Positions 7,573 to 16,680 of a DNA stretch of 64,000 nucleotides are shown here, in pieces (within the stretch, counting starts at the first letter, position 1; each line of letters begins with the position of its first letter). The notes under the pieces were generated by a model. That model was not told the DNA's origin, did no database searches, and saw only the letters and a program-made list of their open reading frames with translations. The translations under genes were made by a program, and so were the position numbers. Source of the stretch: GM7GCV1 sp965221105 (GTDB lineage: Bacteria > Pseudomonadota > Gammaproteobacteria > Pseudomonadales > GM7GCV1). The stretch spans positions 744,001 to 808,000 of the forward strand of contig OZ244871.1 of assembly GCA_965221105.1 (NCBI GenBank), given 5' to 3'.

Positions 7573-9327
7573 ATGGCCAGCATGATCTGCGGAATCCAAA
7601 CGTTGCGCGGCGATCCCGGCGCTGCGGCGCTCGATGCCATGGTGGCCGCCCTGCCGGGGCGCCGAACAGATGCCACCGCGGTGTGGGCGGCCGAAGCGGC
7701 CGTTCTCGGCTGCCGCGGGCATGAGGCGGCGGACGGCGCGACCTGTCGTGCACACGCCGGCCGCGATTGGGTGGTCGCCAGCGCCCGCATCGACGGGCGC
7801 GACGAGTTGCGCGCCGCGCTGGGCGTTTCCGAACGAAAGGACGAGCCGCTGACGGACGCGGAGTTGATTTTGCACGCCTGGCGCACATGGGGCGCGGAGT
7901 GTCCGCAGCGGCTGTACGGCGATTACGCGTTCGCCGCGTGGGACGCCGACCGCCGCCGGCTGCTTCTTGCCCGGGACCACATTGGCGCCCGACCGCTCTA
8001 CTACGCCGCCACGGCGGACCGCATTGTGTTCGCCAGCGACGTGAACGCGGTGCTCGCGGCCCCCGGCGTGGCGGCGGACTTGGACGAGGACGCGACCGCC
8101 TCCTGGCTTGCCCGCCACATTTTCTGGCCGTTCGGCGAACGCACGTTCCACCGCGCGGTGCGGCGCCTGCCGCCGGGCCACCTGCTGGTGGCGGAGGCCG
8201 GCGGCTGGCGCGTGCGGCGCTGGTGGTATCCGGAGCGGATTCCCGCGCTTGGGCGCATCGACGACGGCGAAGCCGCCGAGGCCTGCCTCGCGCTGTGCGC
8301 CGCCGCGGTGGCGGATCGCGCGGGCGGCCCCCGGCGCGTGGGCGTGCATCTGAGCGGCGGCCTCGACTCCTCCTGCGTTTCGGCGGTCGCGGCCCAGGAG
8401 GGCCTGGAGGTCCACCACTGCCCGCCCACTGCCGCCGATATGCTGGCGACCTTGCGCCGCGATGTGACCCGGCACGACAGCTATCACCTCAACGAATGCC
8501 CTGTGCAGCGTTCGGCGGCAGCGCAGGGCGTGGGTGTGCTGCTGTCCGGCTGGGGCGGCGACGAGGGGGTTTCGTTCAGCGGCCTCGGCTACCACCCCGA
8601 CCTGTTGCGCACAGGCCGGCTCGCGGCGCTGCGGCGCGAGTTCGAGCACCACCGCTTTCCCCTGCTCGGCATCGCGCGCGACGCGGCGCTGCCGTTTGTC
8701 CAAGCCATGGAACCGGTGAGAACCTTGAGGGACACGCTGTGGCGGCTGCGCCAAGGCAAGACGCCGCTGCCGCCGACGGGCCGCTACCTGCACCCCGATT
8801 TCGCCCGCCGCGCCCGCCTGCTGCCCATGCCTCCGACGGTCCCCCCGGTGGCCGGCGCTCGAGCGGTCCAGCTCAGCCTGCTTGCGAGCGGCTATATCGA
8901 CAGGCGCATCGAAGGCTGGGCCGCGAGCGGGGCGCGGCTGGGAATCGAGTACCGCTATCCGCTGCTGGACCGCCGACTGCTGGAATTCGTCCTGGCGCTG
9001 CCGCCGGAGCAGTTCCGCCGCGGCCCCGAAAGCCGGCGGCTGATGCGGCGTTCCCAGCGCGAAGTGCTGCCCGAACTGGTGCTGCGGAACCGCGACAAAA
9101 CGGACCCTGCGCGGCACCGGGCCTATATGGACGCGCTTGCCGAAACCTTGGCGCAAGTGCGCTCGATGATCGCCGGCGGCGGCGCGGGAACGGCGCGCGG
9201 CCGCTACCTGAACCTGGACCGCATGGCGCGCGACCTTGATCTGCTGGGCGACTTCGACCCTGCCCGCATTCGCCGCCACCTGCGCCCCAGGCCCTTGATC
9301 CAGGCGTTGCAGTTCCTTGACTTCTAA
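7573..9327 (+). CDS. Asparagine-synthetase-like lasso cyclase (AsnB family)
   Basis: 584 aa with an N-terminal class II glutamine amidotransferase-like domain (MICGI near the start; GDYAFAAWD and DHIGARPLYYA near residues 115-145) and a C-terminal ATP-pyrophosphatase domain. The PP-loop LSGGLDSSCVSA is near residue 260, and GWGGDEGVSFSG near residue 325. In lasso clusters this family activates the side chain of an Asp or Glu as an acyl-AMP to form the macrolactam ring. The closely coupled glycosyltransferase and the precursors nearby support that over ordinary asparagine synthesis. ATG 7573 follows the kinase remnant directly; ATG 7582 would give MICGI. GC is very high (near 70%). Confidence 0.75.
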   Translation: MASMICGIQTLRGDPGAAALDAMVAALPGRRTDATAVWAAEAAVLGCRGHEAADGATCRAHAGRDWVVASARIDGRDELRAALGVSERKDEPLTDAELILHAWRTWGAECPQRLYGDYAFAAWDADRRRLLLARDHIGARPLYYAATADRIVFASDVNAVLAAPGVAADLDEDATASWLARHIFWPFGERTFHRAVRRLPPGHLLVAEAGGWRVRRWWYPERIPALGRIDDGEAAEACLALCAAAVADRAGGPRRVGVHLSGGLDSSCVSAVAAQEGLEVHHCPPTAADMLATLRRDVTRHDSYHLNECPVQRSAAAQGVGVLLSGWGGDEGVSFSGLGYHPDLLRTGRLAALRREFEHHRFPLLGIARDAALPFVQAMEPVRTLRDTLWRLRQGKTPLPPTGRYLHPDFARRARLLPMPPTVPPVAGARAVQLSLLASGYIDRRIEGWAASGARLGIEYRYPLLDRRLLEFVLALPPEQFRRGPESRRLMRRSQREVLPELVLRNRDKTDPARHRAYMDALAETLAQVRSMIAGGGAGTARGRYLNLDRMARDLDLLGDFDPARIRRHLRPRPLIQALQFLDF

Positions 9328-10312
9328 GCCGCCAAGCATCCCGGCCGGCCGCGGAGCGGACGTGTGCATCGCGCTGGCCGCCACCGAGAAATTCCTGCCA
9401 GGCGCCATCGTCGCCGCCCATTCATTTCTACAGCAGCATCCCGGCTTTTGCGGCGGGATGCTGCTGTTCCACAACAGACTGTCCGCCAAGCACCTCGCGA
9501 CGCTGGCGCGGGCCTGTCCGGCGCTGCGGCCGGAGCCGGTGCGCCCCGCGCTGCGACGCCGCCTGGCCGCCTTCGCCGGCTGGCCATTGGCGAAGCGGCG
9601 GTGGCTTTCCAGCTTCTACTGCCTGGAGGCGTTCCGCATCGCCGGCTACCGCAAGGTGCTTTATTGCGACAGCGACCTCCTGTTCCGCGGCCCGGTCTGG
9701 GAACTCTTCGACCGCCGGGAGGCGCTGATCGGCTGCGGCGACCTCGTGTCCGTGTCGGGACAATGCCGCGATGCCGTCTCGTTCCAGCCGCTTGCCAGCC
9801 CCGCCCTTGCCGGAGCCGGGGGCGCATTGGAGCGGACGTTCAATACGGGGCTTTTGCTTATCGACGAGCGCCTGACGGGCGAGCGCGCCTACGCGGAGCT
9901 ACTGGGCCGGGTCGCGCCGGATGCTTGGCGCGGGACGGACACGGTCCACACCAACGACCAGTTCCTGCTGAACCAGCACTTCGCGGGACGGCACAGCCTG
10001 GTCAGTTCGACCTACAACTATCCGCTGCACATGAGGAAGGCGATTCTGGCGCACGAGGGGCTGGCGCCGAAGGACGCGAAGGTGCTGCACTTCACCGGCC
10101 CGGTCAAGCCCTGGAGCGCCGCCGCCATGCTGCGCTGGACCGACGGCGACCCCGCTTTCGCCCCCCATCCGGCCTATGCCTGGTGGCACGAGGCGTGGCT
10201 GGCCTGCCTGAATGACGCGCATCTCCGACGGGCCTGGCCCGCCTTGGCGACGCGCGCCTTCGGCGGGTCTGCCGGTGTTGGCGGCGGCGAACAAGCGGGG
10301 AAGCCGCCATGA
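9317..10312 (+). CDS. Family 8-like glycosyltransferase
   Basis: 331 aa starting at TTG 9317, overlapping the end of the cyclase gene by 11 bp. It shows a GT-A nucleotide-sugar pattern: VCIALAATEKFLPGAIVAAH at the start, YRKVLYCDSDLLFRGPVWELF with the DxD metal site (DSD) near residue 117, and TNDQFLLNQHF near residue 213. The end (KVLHFTGPVKPW) is typical of family 8 transferases. Translational overlap with the cyclase and the following sulfotransferase implies one operon. Modification of the RiPP or of the envelope are both possible; the substrate cannot be read from sequence. Confidence 0.75.
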   Translation: MTSKPPSIPAGRGADVCIALAATEKFLPGAIVAAHSFLQQHPGFCGGMLLFHNRLSAKHLATLARACPALRPEPVRPALRRRLAAFAGWPLAKRRWLSSFYCLEAFRIAGYRKVLYCDSDLLFRGPVWELFDRREALIGCGDLVSVSGQCRDAVSFQPLASPALAGAGGALERTFNTGLLLIDERLTGERAYAELLGRVAPDAWRGTDTVHTNDQFLLNQHFAGRHSLVSSTYNYPLHMRKAILAHEGLAPKDAKVLHFTGPVKPWSAAAMLRWTDGDPAFAPHPAYAWWHEAWLACLNDAHLRRAWPALATRAFGGSAGVGGGEQAGKPP

Positions 10313-11172
10313 GCATGGCGTACGGGGCGATGCACGACCTGGAGCGCGCCGTTCGCACGCACCTTTTCGGCATCGCGCCGAACAACAGCGGCTCCAGTTT
10401 CCTCAAGGAGGCGATGGCGACCAGCAAGGCGACCTGGAACCTGCCGCGGGAAGGCCAGTTCGCGCTCGGCTTCGCCGGGCCCACCACGCTCAAGCACGGC
10501 GGGCTGATCTGGAGCGAGCCCGAATGGCGGAGCCGTCTGGCCGACCCGGATGCCTACGACTGGCCGAGCATACGCAAGGCCTGGCACTTCCAGGCATTCG
10601 CCCGCGACCCCGCCGCCTCCGTGTTCTACACCAAGACGCCGCATTTCCTGCTGCATGTGGACGAACTCGCGCGGCACTTTCCGAACGCCAGCTTCCTGTT
10701 CATGGTGCGCAATCCCTACGCCGTGTGCGAAGGGATTTGCAGAAACCAGCCCCGGAAGGCCGTCCGCTTCAGCGGCGACCTCCCCTCCGCGGCCGCGCAG
10801 CATGTCGTCGCCTGCATGGAACTGCAGCGCCGGAACCTGGAGCGGCACGGCGGCCGGGGGTCCTTTTTCACCTACGAGGACATGTGCGATGCGCCGCATG
10901 AGGTCGAGGAGCGGATTCGCGCGCTGGTTCCCGAGCTGCGCGATCTCAAGCTGCGTCAGCGCCTGCGGGTGAAGGACGGGATGTACGACGAGATGCTCGC
11001 CAACATGAACCGGCGGCAGATCGGCCGGCTTGGTGCAGGGGAAATCGAGGCGTTCAACCGCGTGTTTGAGCCGTGCATTGACCTGTTGGAGCACTTCGGC
11101 TACCGGATCATGCCGCCGGATTCGGGCCGTCAGGAGCGACCGAGGGAGCCATCCGCAATGGACGGACGCTAG
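10309..11172 (+). CDS. Sulfotransferase family protein
   Basis: 287 aa, overlapping the glycosyltransferase end by 4 bp (ATGA). The N-terminal APNNSGSSFLKEAM fits the PAPS 5'-phosphosulfate loop near residue 25. NASFLFMVRNPYAVCEG near residue 130 fits the 3'-phosphate-binding segment (R, then a Ser/Cys region), and FFTYEDMCDAP follows. It probably transfers a sulfate group from PAPS. Its place at the end of the cyclase-glycosyltransferase operon suggests tailoring of the same product; that is inferred. Confidence 0.7.
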   Translation: MSMAYGAMHDLERAVRTHLFGIAPNNSGSSFLKEAMATSKATWNLPREGQFALGFAGPTTLKHGGLIWSEPEWRSRLADPDAYDWPSIRKAWHFQAFARDPAASVFYTKTPHFLLHVDELARHFPNASFLFMVRNPYAVCEGICRNQPRKAVRFSGDLPSAAAQHVVACMELQRRNLERHGGRGSFFTYEDMCDAPHEVEERIRALVPELRDLKLRQRLRVKDGMYDEMLANMNRRQIGRLGAGEIEAFNRVFEPCIDLLEHFGYRIMPPDSGRQERPREPSAMDGR

Positions 11173-11194
11173 CCGCGCGCGCCGCGGAGGGCAC

Positions 11195-11208
11195 CTTGTG
11201 CGGATGCC
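11195..11208 (+). repeat. Third partial copy of the precursor upstream repeat
   Basis: cttgtgcggatgcc matches the beginning of the 78-bp repeats before precursors 1 and 2. After this the sequence diverges (cccataattattaccc) and no precursor or poly-C run follows. It may mark a lost third precursor. Confidence 0.4.
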
Positions 11209-11382
11209 CTCCCATAATTATTACCCCGCACAACACTACTGTCCCAACGTTTCTTTCACGGGTCCGCGTAACATCCTGTAATTACTGGATGATATAACAT
11301 CTCACCCCTGTCATCGACTTGAACCGCGCTGTCGAAAGCCGCCATCCTGCAAACGTAGCCAGTTTGCGCGGAGTAACAGCGC

Positions 11383-11478
11383 ATGCCCACGGACAGCCTC
11401 TTTTCTCAAGTGATGACCCACCTTCCCCCGCACACGTTCCGACGCTGCGTCAAGCGCTACCGCGGCCAACCAGCGATT
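11383..11478 (+). pseudogene. IS4-type transposase N-terminal remnant (DUF4372-like)
   Basis: About 30 codons reading MPTDSLFSQVMTHLPPHTFR and then RCVKRYRG. This resembles the N-terminal DUF4372 domain of IS4-family transposases. The frame then runs into unrelated sequence. Only a fragment remains. Confidence 0.5.
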
Positions 11479-11578
11479 GACCGGGGCCGGACCAAGCATC
11501 TCGTCAGGCCGACAGGAGTCTTTGCGGCGCTGGAAGCCCTCCGGCGCTTGCGCGCAGCCTCCTGCGGCGCGGGCTGTG

Positions 11579-11805
11579 GCCCGAGCTTAACGGAACCATC
11601 AGCGAGATGGCGTTCGATGCGCTCGGCCAGCGCGTTGGTGCCCTGCTGGGCCATGGACTGGAGGGAGCTGGAGATTCGGCAGTGGGCCCCGGCATGGCGG
11701 AGAGTTCGGAAGCAGCCGGAGACCTTCTGCTTAACCTTGGCCATGCGGATATCGCGCTCGGCGCGGGTGTTGGTGAACGGGGTGTCGGGGTCGCGGCGGT
11801 GCGCA
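11579..11805 (-). pseudogene. IS66-family transposase C-terminal remnant
   Basis: On the minus strand one frame reads PFTNTRAERDIRMAKVKQKV and then SGCFRT and HCRISSSLQSMAQQG. This is the typical C-terminal part of IS66 transposases, including the conserved N-x-x-E-R-D-I-R. The N-terminal part and neighbouring IS66 genes are absent. With the IS4 remnant it marks the right edge of the GC-rich RiPP region. Confidence 0.7.
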
Positions 11806-11962
11806 GCACCTCGGTGTCGCACTGGGTCAGCGCCTGACACGCCCCCGCTGTCGCCTTGGAACCAGAATATGCGTTGCCCATGACCCTGTGCGATAATGAA
11901 ACGCACACATCATTGAACCGCCTCCCTGTGACGTCAAGGGGTAAGTAGTTACGAAAAATGTT

Positions 11963-12772
11963 ATGAATCTCAGAATCCGGTATCAATCTTCACTCGGTTG
12001 CCTCGGGGTCATTGGATTGCTGATGGCCTTCCCTATCAATGCCGACGGCGAATTCGGCGAACACGTCAAACATTTGTCAGACAATCTGGAAAGATACTCG
12101 GCGGAGGTCACTTGGCTGATCGAAGAAGTTGACGGCATTGTGGACAGGTATGAGCAAGGCGGCGCAAAAGCGGCAGGTGCTGGCGTACTTCTGGATCATT
12201 GGGAAGCGGTCGATTTTCATTCTGCTATCGAAACCAGCTACCTGCCGGTATATGCAGCTATCTGGCAAGGTCTGTATGGGGTAAAAGACAGCATTGATCG
12301 CACTGCGCCGATAGCTTCAGTGCGCAACGAGCAGGCGCAACTCAAGCAGGCACTCTGGCAGGCCCTTGGCGCCGTAAAACTGGCGTCTCAGTATCAGGAT
12401 CTCGGACTGCTCGACAGGGTTCAACTGCGGGAAGAGGCTCCGACCCATTCGGTTGCATCACTGAGCGAGATCAAGATTCGTCTTAACCGTGTTGTCGCCA
12501 AATACGCCGAGCAACTGCACGGCGAGGCTGTAAACATCGTGCACGACACCTACCTCAATGTATTTGAGGGGCTAGAAGGTGAGCTGATTGCCCAAGATGC
12601 AGAACTGGTTGAGGATCTTGAAAAGGACTTCAATGTGACGCTGCCCAAGGCCATAGAGGACCAGTTCAGCATCGAAGAGGTTCGTCAGGTGGTAGCTTCC
12701 ATGCATGGCAAACTGGATCTGGCCAGATCCCTGCTGGAACAGGCACAACAGGAAAAAACCGACGTATTCTAG
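11963..12772 (+). CDS. Secreted protein of unknown function, first gene of iron-uptake operon
   Basis: 269 aa with an N-terminal hydrophobic signal segment (CLGVIGLLMAFPINADG), so probably periplasmic. The rest is mainly helical, with a DHWEAVDFHSAIE stretch near residue 75 that has His and Glu residues suited to metal binding, and heptad-like Leu/Glu spacing near the end. It overlaps the next gene (a ferric-ion-type binding protein) by one base, so the two are translationally coupled. I do not recognise the family. A role in periplasmic iron handling with the transporter is inferred from position only. Confidence 0.7.
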   Translation: MNLRIRYQSSLGCLGVIGLLMAFPINADGEFGEHVKHLSDNLERYSAEVTWLIEEVDGIVDRYEQGGAKAAGAGVLLDHWEAVDFHSAIETSYLPVYAAIWQGLYGVKDSIDRTAPIASVRNEQAQLKQALWQALGAVKLASQYQDLGLLDRVQLREEAPTHSVASLSEIKIRLNRVVAKYAEQLHGEAVNIVHDTYLNVFEGLEGELIAQDAELVEDLEKDFNVTLPKAIEDQFSIEEVRQVVASMHGKLDLARSLLEQAQQEKTDVF

Positions 12773-13812
12773 TGCGCCGCAGAACTTTTCTCCAGTCTAT
12801 GGTACTCACAGGTACCACCTTGGGTGCTTTCCCTGCAGCCGCACGAAATACAGCGATGGCGGACGATGTTGCCGTATCTGTGGATGAACTGCCAGCTCTG
12901 GAAGGCGAACTCACCCTGTATCTGGGGCGTGGCGAAGGAGGCCTCTACGAAGATATTCTCGACGCCATTCAGAGGCGCAATCCCAATTTCGACTTGCGCA
13001 TTCGCCGCGGTCCGACCGCTGCATTGGCTCAGTCCATTGTCGCAGAAGCGAAAGCAGGCTTACGTCGCGCCGATCTGTTCTGGGCTGTAGATTCAAGTGC
13101 CATAGGTCTGGTCACTGCAGCTGGTTTGGCCCAGCTACTTCCAGAGGATATCAACGCGCGACTGCGGCCGGAGTTTCAATTTGCCACTTGGGTGCCGGTG
13201 AGCGGCCGCATCCGCACCCTGCCCTACAACACTGAGCTCTTGACTTCAGATCAGATTCCTGAAAGCGTTCTGGCCTTGGCAGGCAGTGACCGTGCTCTTG
13301 GCTGGGCGCCCGCCTATGCTTCATTCCAGTCCTTCGTGACTGCCATGCGTCTGCTGGAAGGCGATGCTGTCACCTCCGACTGGCTGCGCGGTGTCAGCAA
13401 ACGGGCAAAAACCTATGCCGGGGAACTCGGCGTGGTCATGGGCGTTGAACGCGGCGAGGTGGATCTGGGCTTCGCCAACCACTATTACACGCTTCGTCTG
13501 AAGTCCGGAAAGCCGGATGCCCGCGTGGATCTGGCTTTCACCAGAAACGATGCGGGCTGTCTCATCAATGCCTCGGGCATCTTGGCCCTGAACACAGACA
13601 GGAACGCATTCAATCTGATTCGTTACCTACTGACGCGGGAAGTGCAGACCTACCTTGCTTCCCGTGCTTTCGAAATTCCTTTGGTGGAAGGCATCTCACC
13701 CCCACCGGGGCTGCCAGCCCTGGACCTGGTATCTCCACCCAGAGTTGATCTGACGCGCCTGGCTGATCTGCGACCCACTCTGAATCTGATGCGCAAGGCT
13801 GGCGTGTTATGA
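12772..13812 (+). CDS. Ferric-iron ABC transporter substrate-binding protein (FbpA-like)
   Basis: 346 aa from GTG 12772, overlapping the previous stop by one base. The N-terminus has a Tat-type signal (RRRTFLQS, hydrophobic stretch, AAARN). The mature part follows the FbpA/extracellular-binding-protein pattern: LTLYLGRGEGGLYEDILDAI, a WVPVSGRIRTLPYN segment near residue 140, and ANHYY near residue 230, where ferric-binding proteins carry two adjacent iron-ligand Tyr. It should capture Fe(III) in the periplasm for the permease encoded next. Substrate is inferred from family and the paired tyrosines. Confidence 0.78.
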   Translation: MRRRTFLQSMVLTGTTLGAFPAAARNTAMADDVAVSVDELPALEGELTLYLGRGEGGLYEDILDAIQRRNPNFDLRIRRGPTAALAQSIVAEAKAGLRRADLFWAVDSSAIGLVTAAGLAQLLPEDINARLRPEFQFATWVPVSGRIRTLPYNTELLTSDQIPESVLALAGSDRALGWAPAYASFQSFVTAMRLLEGDAVTSDWLRGVSKRAKTYAGELGVVMGVERGEVDLGFANHYYTLRLKSGKPDARVDLAFTRNDAGCLINASGILALNTDRNAFNLIRYLLTREVQTYLASRAFEIPLVEGISPPPGLPALDLVSPPRVDLTRLADLRPTLNLMRKAGVL

Positions 13813-15332
13813 CTCGCTCGCCGCACTCCTACCCCTTCGCATGTGTCATCGCGCTGGTTACCCTGCTGCCTACCGGTGCGCTGTTTGTGCTGGCATCCGA
13901 GAGTGCCCAGTTATTTGATGCCCGCAACCTGCAGGTACTTGGCAACACTGTGATGCTGACGGCATGTACCGTTGTTGGTGCAACGCTTCTCGGTGTTCCG
14001 CTTGCGCTTGTCACCGCCTATGTGCACCTGCCATGGCGCAGGGTCTGGCTGATCGCACTGGCAGCCCCACTGGCATTGCCCAGCTACCTTGGAGCCTTTG
14101 CGTTGTACGCTGCATTCGGGCCTGGTGGCGAAATAGAGAACATGCTGGGCCTGACAACGCCCGCCGTTGATGGTCTTGGCGGTGCCACTCTGATTCTGAT
14201 CCTGTATACCTACCCCTTTGTGCTGCTGACTACGCGTGCCTCACTGTGCAGCCAGGATGCCAACCTCGTGAACGCTGCCCGCACTCTGGGCCTGTCACTC
14301 ACGGGCAGCCTCTGGCGAGTGGTGCTTCCCCGTGCGCTCAACGGGATTGCTGCTGGTGCCCTGCTGGCTGCACTCTACGCGCTGTCGGATTTTGGATCCC
14401 CAGCCATTATGGGGCTCAATACCTACACTCGGGTGATCTATGTCGAGTACAACGCGTTCGGCCTGAGCCAGGCTGCACTGCTTTCTGTGCAACTCCTGGT
14501 TATTGTGGGGTTGGTTCTGTTTCTCGAGTCGCGGGTTTCTGGTGTCAGCGGACGGCCCGCTCGCCATCTGAGCCTCTGGCCCAGCCGCCGCCAAACGGCA
14601 GTGCTCCTGCTGGGCGTCTCGCCAATCATCGTGCTCTCAATCCTTCTGCCTCTGTCGATCTTTTTCTTGTGGCTGCGGCGTGAGGGCACCGGTAACTTTG
14701 ATCCTGCCTACGCGTGGAACTCCGCCTATGCGTCCCTGTTGGCGGCTCTGGTTGCCGTCATATTGGCAGTACCCGTGGCTCACGCAGCCCTGAGTGGCAA
14801 AGCTGGCCGCTTTATGGAACGGGTGACCTATCTGGGTTTTGGCGTGCCTGGCATCGTCATGGGGACCGCACTGGTATATGTTGGCCTGCGGCTGCCACTG
14901 CTCTATCAGACCCTCGGAGTGCTGGTTCTGGCCTATGTGCTGCGCTTCCTGCCCCTTGCAGTAGGTTCGATCCGATCGACATCCGAAAACCTGAGTAACA
15001 GCCTGGTCAATGCTGCCCGGGTATTGGGTGCCAGCCCCGGCGAAGCGTTCCGACGCATCACCCTGCCGCTGACTCTGAGGGGTGTAGTGGCAGGGGCCGC
15101 TCTGGTATTCCTTGAATCCATGCGGGAACTGCCCGCCACTTTGCTGCTGGGACCAACGGGTTTTGAAACCCTGGCGACCTATCTGTGGCGGGTATACGAA
15201 GCTGGCCTATTTGGACAGGCGGCTATTCCCGGCCTATTTCTGGTGTTCATTTCCGGTCTGGGTCTGGCGCTGGTTTTTTCCGGGGAGCGCTGGAACCTGA
15301 ATGAAGCGATGAAGGAGTCCCGTCTCGGATGA
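13809..15332 (+). CDS. Iron ABC transporter permease (FbpB-like)
   Basis: 507 aa with about twelve hydrophobic segments and two copies of the binding-protein-dependent permease domain. The EAA-loop-like segments are NAARTLGLSLTGSLWRVVLP (near residue 155) and NAARVLGASPGEAFRRITLP (near residue 400). It therefore acts as a complete fused permease, as in FbpB/SfuB iron importers. It overlaps the binding-protein gene by 4 bp and the ATPase gene by 4 bp, so the operon is tightly coupled. Inner membrane. Confidence 0.85.
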   Translation: MTRSPHSYPFACVIALVTLLPTGALFVLASESAQLFDARNLQVLGNTVMLTACTVVGATLLGVPLALVTAYVHLPWRRVWLIALAAPLALPSYLGAFALYAAFGPGGEIENMLGLTTPAVDGLGGATLILILYTYPFVLLTTRASLCSQDANLVNAARTLGLSLTGSLWRVVLPRALNGIAAGALLAALYALSDFGSPAIMGLNTYTRVIYVEYNAFGLSQAALLSVQLLVIVGLVLFLESRVSGVSGRPARHLSLWPSRRQTAVLLLGVSPIIVLSILLPLSIFFLWLRREGTGNFDPAYAWNSAYASLLAALVAVILAVPVAHAALSGKAGRFMERVTYLGFGVPGIVMGTALVYVGLRLPLLYQTLGVLVLAYVLRFLPLAVGSIRSTSENLSNSLVNAARVLGASPGEAFRRITLPLTLRGVVAGAALVFLESMRELPATLLLGPTGFETLATYLWRVYEAGLFGQAAIPGLFLVFISGLGLALVFSGERWNLNEAMKESRLG

Positions 15333-16399
15333 TTACCCTGAGCAAGCTCTCAGTAACCTATGGTTCGACCAGGGTCATCCATGAACTTGATCTCGCACTT
15401 GAAGACGATGAGATCCTGATGCTGGTGGGACCCACGGGCTGTGGCAAGACCACGCTGCTGCATGCTATAGCTGGCCTGGTGCCGATCTGTGATGGTCATA
15501 TTTCGCTTGGATCCTGGCGGGCCACTCCAGGCACTCAGGTTCCTCCCGAAAAGCGCAATCTGGGCATGGTGTTCCAGGACTTTGCCCTGTTCCCCCATCT
15601 CAGCGTTGAACAGAATATTGGCTTTCGCCTGACGGACGCCCGGCGAGCTGAACGCTGGCTGCGCCTGCTGGGCCTGGAACCCCTGCAGCATGCCAAACCG
15701 GACACCCTGTCCGGTGGCCAGAAACAAAGAGTCGCCCTGGCCCGGGCACTCGCACACGAGCCGGCGCTGATGCTTCTGGATGAGCCGCTTTCCAGCCTGG
15801 ATGCCGCACTCAAGGACTCCTTGCGCTGGGAAATACGCAATGCACTCAAGGCGGCCGGCGTGCCAGCGATCTGGGTCACCCACGATCAGGACGAGGCCCT
15901 GTCTGCAGGTGATCGGGTTGGCATCTTGAGAGATGGCAAACTGGAACAACTGGACACTCCGGAGCGCTGTTATAGTCAACCAGTGAACCGTTTCGTTGCC
16001 CGCCTTCTTGGCGAGGCAAGTTTTCTGGACGGCCAACTGGATCCCAAAACCAGCCAGGTTTCCACAGCACTTGGGCGTGCGCCTGGTCATCCAGTTGATG
16101 GCGCGCGCGGCGACGTCAGCCTGCTCCTGCGTCCGGACGATCTGTCTCTCTCCGCCGACCGCCAGGGAATCGGAGAGGTTCTCTGGGTTCGCTACGAAGG
16201 CAGTACCCGTCTCTGTGCTGTGCGGGCGGCTGATACGCAGCTTCTGATTCGCTGTAGTCACGAAACCCACCCTCAGCCGGGCGACCGAGTGAACCTGCAC
16301 ATCACCACGACGCACCCACTTGCGGTTTTTCACAGACAACCCGAACAGGTTGAGATCGATCAGAATTTTAGCGCGGCAGCTCCACAGGTGATGCAATGA
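15329..16399 (+). CDS. Iron ABC transporter ATPase (FbpC-like)
   Basis: 356 aa ATP-binding subunit. The Walker A GPTGCGKTT is near residue 35, the signature LSGGQKQR near residue 128, Walker B LMLLDEPLSSLD near residue 148, and the switch His in WVTHDQDEA near residue 184. A C-terminal extension of about 120 residues with a TOBE-like fold (VSLLLRPDDLSL) matches FbpC/PotA-type regulatory domains. Last gene of the four-gene operon; it energises import through the permease before it. Confidence 0.88.
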   Translation: MITLSKLSVTYGSTRVIHELDLALEDDEILMLVGPTGCGKTTLLHAIAGLVPICDGHISLGSWRATPGTQVPPEKRNLGMVFQDFALFPHLSVEQNIGFRLTDARRAERWLRLLGLEPLQHAKPDTLSGGQKQRVALARALAHEPALMLLDEPLSSLDAALKDSLRWEIRNALKAAGVPAIWVTHDQDEALSAGDRVGILRDGKLEQLDTPERCYSQPVNRFVARLLGEASFLDGQLDPKTSQVSTALGRAPGHPVDGARGDVSLLLRPDDLSLSADRQGIGEVLWVRYEGSTRLCAVRAADTQLLIRCSHETHPQPGDRVNLHITTTHPLAVFHRQPEQVEIDQNFSAAAPQVMQ

Positions 16400-16570
16400 G
16401 AGTTACAGATAAGGATCAACATATCGGGGCCAGCACATCTGCTCATCCTAGTGGTCACGGCTTGTATGCTGTCGGGCTGTGACTCCGGGAAAGTATGAGC
16501 TGATAGAGAAGTCGCTTACGTCATTTTCACCGATGAAAATATTCTGACCATCGGATCGGATCTGTTCTGA
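16400..16570 (+). pseudogene. Decayed small lipoprotein gene
   Basis: Directly after the ATPase stop, in the same frame, the sequence encodes LLILVVTACMLSGCDSGKV and then a stop. That is a lipoprotein signal with a lipobox (LSGC) but no start codon. A second frame nearby reads REVAYVIFTDENILTIGSDLF. Both look like pieces of one broken gene that probably belonged to the iron operon. Confidence 0.4.
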
Positions 16571-16680
16571 CTCTGGTCTATGACAGCATCCGAACCATCG
16601 AACTGGGGGTGGGGAATAGAAGCCCTCCTTCCAAGGTTAATTGATAGCCATGAGCTTGTCGCGCTGAAAGACATATGGGC

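Noticed and set aside
7767..9239. A 490-codon open frame overlapping the cyclase gene in another frame, and a 654-codon antisense frame (7525-9489)
   Set aside because: Both are shadows of a high-GC gene: Arg/Gly/Ala-rich with no domain, while the 7573-9327 frame has the PP-loop and amidotransferase motifs.
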